The position numbers and the translations under genes were made by a program. Shown piece by piece: positions 1 to 4,223 of a stretch of 5,852 nucleotides of DNA. The DNA comes from Pseudorhodobacter antarcticus (GTDB taxonomy: Bacteria > Pseudomonadota > Alphaproteobacteria > Rhodobacterales > Rhodobacteraceae). Position 1 is the first letter of the stretch. Each line of letters starts with the position of its first letter. A model generated the notes under the pieces. It was not told the origin of the DNA and did not search any database. It saw only the letters and a list, made by a program, of their open reading frames with translations. The stretch spans positions 1 to 5,852 of the forward strand of contig CAMAWZ010000162.1 of the NCBI GenBank assembly GCA_945861995.1, read 5' to 3'.

Positions 1-1
1 G

Positions 2-1381
2 CCCCATGCGGGGATGAACGTGCTGCAGCTTTCCTTGCCCGCGCAGGCAGGGGAACTCACCGCGCGCAACAACACAGCCCTTGTTCAGATCAACGGTGTG
101 CGGGATCGTTTGCGCGTGCTGCTGGTATCAGGCCAGCCGCACACGGGCGAGCGGGTCTGGCGCAACCTGCTGAAATCTGACCCGTCGGTCGATTTGGTGC
201 ATTTCACCATTCTGCGCCCCCCCGAAAAGCAAGATGGAACCCCCACCGAACAACTGGCGCTGATCGCCTTTCCCACGCGCGAATTGTTCGTCGAAAAGAT
301 CAAAGATTTCGATCTGATTATCTTTGACCGCTTTTCGGTGCAGGGGCTGCTGCCGATGGAATACCTTGATAACATTGTGCAATATGTGCGCAGCGGCGGC
401 ACGGTGCTGGTATCGGCGGGGCCTGAATATGGCATGGTTGATAGCCTGTGGCGCAGCCCCTTGGCCGAAATGTTGCCCGCTGAGCCTACCTCGCGCGTGA
501 TCGAACAGGGCTTGGTCCCCGCCCTAACCCCCCTGGGCCTGCGCCATCCCGTCACGGCGGGGCTTGCGGCATCATCGCAAACATGGGGCCGCTGGTTTCG
601 CATGATCGAGGTGATCCCGCGCTCTGGCCAAGTGGTTATGTCTGGCCCAAATAACGCGCCCCTTTTGGTGCTAGACCGCGTGGGCGAAGGGCGCATTGCA
701 GTGCTGGCGTCTGATCATGTCTGGCTGTGGGGGCGCGGGTTTGAGGGCGGCGGCCCGCAGCTAGACCTTCTGCGCCGCCTGGCCCATTGGATGCTGAAAG
801 AACCCGAATTGGAGGAAGAGGCGCTTACGACCACCGCCACCGATTTGGCCCTGAACGTGCAGCGCCGCACCGTGTTAGAGGCCGCCCCGCCGCCACTGGT
901 AATCACCGCACCAAATGGCGATGCGGTGGAACTTGATATGACCAAACAGACCGATGGCCGCTTTGCCGTGGACTATGCCGCGCCAGAGGCGGGGCTGTAT
1001 CGGCTGGCCCAAGGCGATTTGCAGCGCGTGGTCGCCGTGGGCATTTCCATCCCCCGCGAATATGCCAAAGTCGTAGCCAGCGGCGCGGCACTGGCCCCCG
1101 CCATCGCCGCCACCAAGGGCAGGGCCCACCGCATCGAGGACGGCCCAATAGACCTGCGGCACGTCTCCGCCGGCCGCACCGCCGCAGGGCGCGGCTATCT
1201 GGGCATCACCCCGCGCGGGGCCTATATCACCCAAGGCATCCGTGTGGCCCCCCTGCTGCCACCATGGGCATGGCTGGCGCTGGCCGCACTGCTGTCATTG
1301 GCGGCATGGCTGTGGGAAGGGCGGAGGAGGGCGTGTGTACTTGCACGCACCATCTCCAGCCCCCTCAAGAGCGGTGCGTGA
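2..1381 (+). CDS. Membrane-anchored glutamine-amidotransferase-like protein, 5'-truncated by window edge
   Basis: The open frame runs to the left edge without a stop (four codons, Pro-His-Ala-Gly, precede the first ATG at 14), so this is the C-terminal 459 residues of a longer protein. Counting from that ATG, an alpha/beta region resembling a class I glutamine amidotransferase spans about residues 30-260, with RLRVLLVSGQPH near 32-43, DFDLIIFDRF near 98-107 and GGTVLVSAGPEYG at 128-140. The turn where active amidotransferases carry the nucleophilic cysteine reads VSAGP, and the only cysteine lies in the C-terminal tail, so amidotransferase chemistry is unlikely. A beta-rich segment follows (about 290-400), then one membrane helix (about 415-434, starting LPPWAWLAL). 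From memory, relatives in Rhodobacteraceae sit beside MoxR ATPase and DUF58 genes and have N-terminal membrane helices as well; that part lies outside this window. The last 16 or so residues after WEGRRR look unlike a family ending. Function unknown. Confidence 0.85.
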   Translation, partial: PHAGMNVLQLSLPAQAGELTARNNTALVQINGVRDRLRVLLVSGQPHTGERVWRNLLKSDPSVDLVHFTILRPPEKQDGTPTEQLALIAFPTRELFVEKIKDFDLIIFDRFSVQGLLPMEYLDNIVQYVRSGGTVLVSAGPEYGMVDSLWRSPLAEMLPAEPTSRVIEQGLVPALTPLGLRHPVTAGLAASSQTWGRWFRMIEVIPRSGQVVMSGPNNAPLLVLDRVGEGRIAVLASDHVWLWGRGFEGGGPQLDLLRRLAHWMLKEPELEEEALTTTATDLALNVQRRTVLEAAPPPLVITAPNGDAVELDMTKQTDGRFAVDYAAPEAGLYRLAQGDLQRVVAVGISIPREYAKVVASGAALAPAIAATKGRAHRIEDGPIDLRHVSAGRTAAGRGYLGITPRGAYITQGIRVAPLLPPWAWLALAALLSLAAWLWEGRRRACVLARTISSPLKSGA

Positions 1382-1409
1382 AATTACTCACTCTAGGCTG
1401 CAACACGGG

Positions 1410-1976
1410 CTACTTGCATTCCCAAGCGGGTATAGAGTCCTTGACTTCAAAATACGCTCCAATTTCCGGTATTATTCTCCGCGAGTAACGTGTCTTCTCC
1501 CTTTTTAGATCGAAATCCAAGGTGTGGGACGTGTATTCTAGCGTCGTCCAGCTAAAGCGGAGATCCTTAATTTCCCCTGCAAGTACAAGTTTATCTAATG
1601 TTTCCGAGATGTCAAAAGGCGCTGGGTGCCTATCACTAAAATCGTACAGCTTCCATTCGCCAGCCTGTTCATCTTCACCCCTCCAAGACACAACGGCCTC
1701 GTAGGTTCCAGTATCGTTTGGGACAAAAACCACACGAAAATCGTATTTTGTTACGTACTCACACCTAGCAATTGGATATTCAACATGTAGCGTCGCGCTA
1801 ACATTCGTGTACGAACTAAAATCTCTCCACTCAATTTCTGTTTCATATAATTTAAAAACCTGATCTGATTTTAAGAAATTATCCTCATATCTGTACTTAT
1901 ATATTAGGCAGTCCATTTCCTCAGCAGTAGCCGCCGTTGCAATTGCGAAAAGAACTATAGATAAGTAAAATTTCAT
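1410..1976 (-). CDS. Small exported protein of unknown function (orphan)
   Basis: I do not recognise this 188-residue protein. It starts at ATG 1976, because an AGAAGG ribosome-binding site (1983-1988) lies 6 bases upstream; an in-frame ATG at 1994 lies upstream of that site and would place it inside the coding region. Residues 1-18 form a textbook Sec signal peptide: a short basic start (MKF), the hydrophobic core YLSIVLFAIATAA, and an Ala-x-Ala cleavage motif giving a mature protein beginning EEMDC. The mature part (about 170 residues) is rich in aromatic and charged residues and looks like alternating beta strands with no further membrane segment, so a soluble periplasmic or secreted beta-fold is likely. 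It has three cysteines (C23, C72, C187), so at most one intramolecular disulfide. There is no lipobox. Codon use is AT-rich (TTA, ATA, AGA, CTA), unlike its neighbours. It is convergent with the upstream membrane-protein gene (28-base gap) and co-directional with the DUF599 gene. The frame is intact over 188 codons, which favours a working gene. Confidence 0.8.
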   Translation of the reverse strand: MKFYLSIVLFAIATAATAEEMDCLIYKYRYEDNFLKSDQVFKLYETEIEWRDFSSYTNVSATLHVEYPIARCEYVTKYDFRVVFVPNDTGTYEAVVSWRGEDEQAGEWKLYDFSDRHPAPFDISETLDKLVLAGEIKDLRFSWTTLEYTSHTLDFDLKREKTRYSRRIIPEIGAYFEVKDSIPAWECK

Positions 1977-1982
1977 TTTCCA

Positions 1983-1988
1983 CCTTCT
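1983..1988 (-). promoter_or_regulatory. Ribosome-binding site fixing the start of the exported orphan
   Basis: AGAAGG on the minus strand ends 6 bases before ATG 1976. It settles the choice between the two in-frame ATGs (1994 and 1976) in favour of the shorter product, which then begins directly with a normal signal peptide. Confidence 0.75.
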
Positions 1989-2034
1989 TGCCATTAAGAA
2001 AAAAATTAAATCGAACCTTGATGAAGTATACCCC

Positions 2035-2709
2035 CTACCGCCCCCGCAAAATCACCTTCCGCGACGCGCTGGCAAAATCGCGCCGAAACAGCACAGCCGT
2101 GGTGATGACAGTCGTCGCCACCAACCCCCACGGCCCCAGCAGCCAGCCCAAGGCCCCCAGCGCAAAGTAAATCGAGCGCAGCCCGCGATTGAAACTTTTC
2201 GCCGCCGTAATGTTCAAATCCGCCGCTTGGCCTGCCCGCAAAAACGCGTTCGGATCCTTCGGATCATTCGGCACCGCCGCCATCACAATCGCGCAATATC
2301 CAAACAGGCGGTTGGCCCAGACAAATTTCAGCAGAGCATTGACCAAAAACAGCACCATCAGCCCCGCGCGCAGCCGCATCTGCTCCAAATCGTTCGGCAG
2401 CGGCAAATCGGCAGCCAGCCCCATCAGCAGCGCAGGATTGCCGATCAGCGCCAGCCCTCCCCCCACCGCAATCATCGACGCGCTGGCGAAAAACGCCGTC
2501 CCCTGCCGCAGGCTGTCAATGATCGTGCCGTCAAACACGCGCGGGATGCGGGTGACAAACTCGCGCATCCACATGTGGCGGTAATCCTGCATGATATAGC
2601 TGACCGATGGCCAGCACGCAGGTGGATGTTCGATCAGCCATCCAATGCCGAGCCACGCGAAAACAAAAATCCCCAAGGCAAGCGTATCATACAGCGCAAG
2701 TGCAGGCAT
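2035..2709 (-). CDS. DUF599 family integral membrane protein
   Basis: This 224-residue protein matches the DUF599 family (PF04654) as I remember it. After the first membrane segment comes a polar stretch YRHMWMREFVTRIPRVFD (43-60), then IIDSLRQGTAFFASASM, FVWANRLFGYCAIVMAAVP (129-147), and FNRGLRSIYFALGALGWLLG (173-192), close to the family's 'NRGLRAYYFALAALGWF' style motif. Hydrophobic segments lie at about 7-26, 72-92, 115-146 (containing the FVWANR turn) and 179-208, so four or so membrane helices in the inner membrane. No enzymatic motif is visible and the molecular function of the family is unknown. The start at 2709 is chosen because AAAGGAGA (2716-2723) lies just upstream; an earlier in-frame ATG at 2799 would have no such site and would run across the divergent heat-shock promoter. 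No clear sigma-70 promoter or intrinsic terminator was found for it; the T-rich run after its stop has no GC stem. Confidence 0.9.
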   Translation of the reverse strand: MPALALYDTLALGIFVFAWLGIGWLIEHPPACWPSVSYIMQDYRHMWMREFVTRIPRVFDGTIIDSLRQGTAFFASASMIAVGGGLALIGNPALLMGLAADLPLPNDLEQMRLRAGLMVLFLVNALLKFVWANRLFGYCAIVMAAVPNDPKDPNAFLRAGQAADLNITAAKSFNRGLRSIYFALGALGWLLGPWGLVATTVITTAVLFRRDFASASRKVILRGR

Positions 2710-2716
2710 CGGCAGT

Positions 2717-2721
2717 CTCCT
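2717..2721 (-). promoter_or_regulatory. Ribosome-binding site fixing the start of the DUF599 gene
   Basis: AGGAG on the minus strand stands 7 bases before ATG 2709. It supports the 224-residue product over a 254-residue reading that begins at 2799 and whose extra 30 residues do not look like membrane protein. Confidence 0.75.
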
Positions 2722-2772
2722 TTCCCATAAGGCTAACTGTTGCGGCGGCAATGTCACGCCCCAATCGCAGGG

Positions 2773-2801
2773 CTTGAAACGGCGCGCCCCGCCCCCCAAA
2801 T
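2773..2801 (+). promoter_or_regulatory. Sigma-32 (RpoH)-type heat-shock promoter for hsp20
   Basis: CTTGAAA at 2773-2779 is followed, after 14 bases, by CCCCAAAT at 2794-2801. This is very close to the classical RpoH consensus, CTTGAAA then 11-16 bases then CCCCATnT. Initiation is expected near 2806-2809, giving a leader of about 100 nt before the hsp20 ATG. The site faces a small heat-shock protein gene, as expected for this regulon. The sequence match is direct; use of the site is inferred. Confidence 0.7.
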
Positions 2802-2807
2802 GAAAGA

Positions 2808-2912
2808 TATCCCAAGGCCGAACGGCTTTGGGCCACCGTCTTGATCGACAGCCTTGCCCAAATGGGAAGGCACCCCACGCGATACATCGCTTTGAAAGGA
2901 TGACCTATGCGT
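2808..2912 (+). promoter_or_regulatory. ROSE-like RNA thermometer in the hsp20 5' leader
   Basis: The leader can fold into three successive hairpins. Hairpin I (2811-2832) has a nine-pair stem closing a GAAC loop. Hairpin II (2851-2871) pairs GCCTT/AAGGC and CCC/GGG around one bulged G with an AAAT loop. Hairpin III (2877-2912) covers the translation start. There, A2886-U2887-C2888 and C2890-U2891-U2892 pair with AAG (2896-2898) and GAU (2899-2901), leaving G2889 bulged, so the AAGGA Shine-Dalgarno is buried. The outer stem (2877-2884 with 2906-2912, G2881 bulged) pairs the AUG itself. The anti-Shine-Dalgarno strand reads UCGCU, matching the conserved U(U/C)GCU of ROSE elements, whose bulged G opposite the Shine-Dalgarno is needed for melting on heating. 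Length, hairpin order and the downstream gene all fit ROSE elements of alphaproteobacterial small heat-shock genes. Folding was done by eye, without energies. Confidence 0.65.
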
Positions 2913-3389
2913 ACCTACGATTTTGCCCCCCTCTACCGCGCCACCGTTGGCTTTGACCGAGTAGCCGATCTTTTGGATCGCGCGCTGACGGCGGATGCCA
3001 GCACCGCCGCCTATCCGCCCTATAACATCGAAAAGACGGGTGATCACGACTATCGCATTTCGCTTGCCGTGGCGGGCTTTGCGCCAGATGATCTGAACGT
3101 CGAGGTGAAAGAGGGCGCGCTGCACATCACCGCTCGCCGCACCGAAGAGGCCGAGGAACGCACCTTCCTGCACCGCGGCATTGCCACCCGCGCGTTCGAG
3201 CGGCGCTTTGCCTTGGCCGACCATGTCCGCGTGACGGGGGCCACCCACGAACACGGCATGCTGCATATCGACCTTGTGCGCGAAATGCCCGAAGCCCTAC
3301 GCCCCCGCCGCATTGAAATTGGCCATGCAGGCGGCAAAGATGTGCAGGTTGGGCTGGCCTCCGATACGCCGCAAATCGGCCAAGCCTAA
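2907..3389 (+). CDS. Hsp20/IbpA-type small heat-shock chaperone
   Basis: A 160-residue small heat-shock protein of the alpha-crystallin superfamily, an ATP-independent cytoplasmic holdase that binds unfolding proteins during stress and passes them to DnaK/ClpB. The N-terminal arm (1-35) starts MRTYDFAPLYRATVGFDRV, typical of the IbpA-like class. The alpha-crystallin domain spans about 36-126, opening PPYNIEKTGDHDYRISLAVAGF in family style. The signature A-x-x-x-n-G-x-L appears as A112...H116-G117-M118-L119. The C-terminal anchor I-x-I, used for oligomer assembly, is I136-E-I138, followed by a 22-residue flexible tail. The start is ATG 2907, with AAAGGA (2895-2900) upstream; this Shine-Dalgarno is folded into the thermometer hairpin. 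It is a single-gene unit: RpoH-type promoter in front, hairpin terminator about 40 bases after the stop. It resembles ibpA/hspA-class genes, but I do not assign a symbol because these genomes often carry several paralogues. Confidence 0.95.
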   Translation: MRTYDFAPLYRATVGFDRVADLLDRALTADASTAAYPPYNIEKTGDHDYRISLAVAGFAPDDLNVEVKEGALHITARRTEEAEERTFLHRGIATRAFERRFALADHVRVTGATHEHGMLHIDLVREMPEALRPRRIEIGHAGGKDVQVGLASDTPQIGQA

Positions 3390-3600
3390 CGCAACACGGC
3401 CCATTCATCGCGGCCCGATAAATGCAAAAAGCGCGCAGGTCACCCTGCGCGCTTTCCGTTTGGGCATTCACCCAAAACATTCTGGTAAAACCAACTTTTG
3501 GCCAAACAAGGGTAAAGCGCAGCGGCGCGCCAAACCCGTGGCCGAATACTCATACACACCAGAACATTTTCATTTATCTGGCCGATTCCTTGAGGAATGG
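3390..3600. other. Convergent intergenic spacer, no gene
   Basis: This 211-base gap separates the ends of two convergent genes. It contains the strong terminator hairpin, the weaker TTTGGG/CCCAAA hairpin (3459-3476), a 10-base palindrome TTTGGCCAAA (3497-3506) and a five-pair stem ATTCC/GGAAT (3585-3598) just past the stop of the minus-strand gene. The last has no U tract. No credible reading frame with a ribosome-binding site, tRNA or known RNA was seen in either direction. Confidence 0.6.
3428..3455. terminator. Bidirectional intrinsic terminator between hsp20 and the exported-protein gene
   Basis: A perfect 12-pair inverted repeat: AAAGCGCGCAGG (3428-3439), four-base loop, then CCTGCGCGCTTT (3444-3455). 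On the + strand it is followed by only TTT then CC. On the minus strand the stem ends in five T (complement of A3426-A3430). It lies 39 bases after the hsp20 stop and could also end minus-strand transcription from the gene stopping at 3601. A weaker hairpin, TTTGGG/CCCAAA at 3459-3476, follows. Confidence 0.8.
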
Positions 3601-4098
3601 TTACCAACCATAAAGCAGGCGGTCATAAATTCCGTAGGCCCCTGCCTCGCTGTTCATCGCGCGCCCAGATTTGGTGGCACGGGCATAGCTGAGCGTGGCA
3701 TTATACGTGCCATTCCCAAAGGCTCCATCAAGGGGGCCATAGTAAAAGCCGCCCCGCGCAAGGCTGCGCTGAATAGCGCGGCGTTCGGAATAGCTATAGC
3801 TGGAGAAGGCATAGGCAGCAGGCGTTTGCGAAACGTGCGGCACGTAAACCACTGGTGCGGGCTTGTTCGGCAGTGGCACAGGGCGAACATCGGGGGTGTA
3901 CGGCGCCTGCGGCGTGTGCGGCGTCTGCGTCGATTTGATCAGACCTTGCAGCAGCAGCACCCCAATCGCGCCAGCCACGATCCCCTGATCATGGCGATCC
4001 AGCGCAAAGGCAGGGGCAGGCAGGGCCAGCGACAGCGCCAGCACAGCGGCGGTTGCAGCAGACTTTACAGATTTGGCGGGCTTAGATGCGGGCAGCAT
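3601..4098 (-). CDS. Exported protein with peptidoglycan-binding-like C-terminal domain
   Basis: A 165-residue protein. Residues 1-32 form a signal peptide: basic start (SKPAKSVKS), hydrophobic core about 14-28, and an A-F-A cleavage site giving LDRHDQ. A second hydrophobic, glycine-containing stretch (GIVAGAIGVLLLQGLI, 39-54) may anchor the protein in the inner membrane or pack within a domain. A proline-rich linker follows (about 59-93), including the tripeptides QTP-HTP-QAP-YTP. The C-terminal region (about 104-163) resembles a peptidoglycan-binding type 1 domain (PF01471), with AIQRSLARGGFYYGPLDGAFGNGTYNA matching the usual pattern of Q-x-x-L, a Gly-Tyr-Tyr-x-Gly-x-x-Asp-Gly turn and a G-x-G-T. 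The likely site of action is the periplasm, bound to the cell wall; no catalytic domain is attached. The start at 4098 has AGGAG six to seven bases upstream. It stands alone, separated from the upstream gene by a terminator. Domain assignment is by eye; biological role unknown. Confidence 0.85.
   Translation of the reverse strand: MLPASKPAKSVKSAATAAVLALSLALPAPAFALDRHDQGIVAGAIGVLLLQGLIKSTQTPHTPQAPYTPDVRPVPLPNKPAPVVYVPHVSQTPAAYAFSSYSYSERRAIQRSLARGGFYYGPLDGAFGNGTYNATLSYARATKSGRAMNSEAGAYGIYDRLLYGW
3892..3927 (-). repeat. Four tandem 9-base units encoding (Q/H/Y)-(T/A)-P
   Basis: On the minus strand the units are CAGACGCCG, CACACGCCG, CAGGCGCCG and TACACCCCC, encoding QTP-HTP-QAP-YTP (residues 58-69) in the proline-rich linker. 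The first three are near identical and whole-codon in length, so changes in copy number would only lengthen or shorten the linker. Confidence 0.65.
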
Positions 4099-4117
4099 GG
4101 GAAACTCCTGTTGTGGG

Positions 4118-4134
4118 GCCCAAGCAGTTTGGGC
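4118..4134. repeat. Inverted repeat upstream of the peptidoglycan-binding-like gene
   Basis: GCCCAA (4118-4123) and TTGGGC (4129-4134) are perfect complements around a five-base spacer. They lie about 20 bases before the minus-strand ATG at 4098, just upstream of its ribosome-binding site. It could be an operator or a leader hairpin; nothing in the sequence decides between them. Confidence 0.3.
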
Positions 4135-4170
4135 GATGACAACAGATTGCAGCGCAGACCCGCGCTATGC

Positions 4171-4216
4171 AAAATCAGCCGCTTGCTATGGGATAGCATC
4201 CCCGCAAGCGGCTGAT
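4171..4216 (-). terminator. Intrinsic terminator of the gabD-type gene
   Basis: A 13-pair perfect stem (4174-4186 with 4204-4216) encloses a second five-pair stem, GGGAT/ATCCC (4190-4194 with 4198-4202), capped by AGC. On the minus strand the stem is followed by a short T run (complement of A4171-A4174). It begins 7 bases after the gabD-type stop codon at 4224, so it ends that transcript and isolates the next minus-strand gene. Confidence 0.85.
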
Positions 4217-4223
4217 ATTACGC

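Larger units (their letters stand above)
1335..2034. other. AT-rich, probably horizontally acquired block
   Basis: Base composition changes sharply here. I counted 30% GC in 1801-1860 and 42% in 1741-1800, against 58% in 781-840. The block contains A and T runs, for example around 1998-2012, that are absent from the flanking genes. It holds one gene, which uses ATA, CTA, TTA and AGA codons that the neighbours avoid. The left limit is uncertain: it may lie within the last codons of the upstream gene (about 1335-1381). The right limit is close to the stop codon of the DUF599 gene at 2035. I found no flanking direct repeat, tRNA or transposase that would explain insertion. Transfer is inferred from composition only. 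Confidence 0.55.

Noticed and set aside
1344..1380. 8-base inverted repeat CACGCACC/GGTGCGTG as a terminator for the first gene
   Set aside because: The 21-base loop is long, the stem overlaps the stop codon, and only a weak AAATTA follows instead of a U tract.
1338..1418. Direct repeat TACTTGCA at 1338-1345 and 1411-1418 as an insertion footprint
   Set aside because: Both copies are on the left side of the AT-rich block and do not flank it; an 8-base match in this interval is easily chance.
2840..2863. Second RpoH-like pattern, CTTGAT followed by CCCAAAT
   Set aside because: The gap between the two elements is too short for sigma-32, the match is poorer than at 2773-2801, and the bases belong to hairpin II of the leader.
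2754..3266. 170-codon minus-strand frame across hsp20 and its leader
   Set aside because: It is antisense to hsp20 and its thermometer, has no recognisable domain or ribosome-binding site, and arises from GC-rich third-position bias.
3422..3613. 63-codon + strand frame after hsp20
   Set aside because: It covers the terminator hairpin, lacks a ribosome-binding site and overlaps the end of the convergent gene.
4143..4172. Minus-strand promoter candidate TTGCAT-N18-AATCTG upstream of the gene at 4098
   Set aside because: The -10 element matches poorly and the -35 overlaps the terminator of the preceding gene; too weak to list.
3274..4215. 313-codon open frame on the + strand
   Set aside because: It is antisense to the peptidoglycan-binding-like gene, runs through the terminator hairpin, is composed largely of Arg/Gly/Ala typical of GC-rich antisense frames, and overlaps the end of hsp20.
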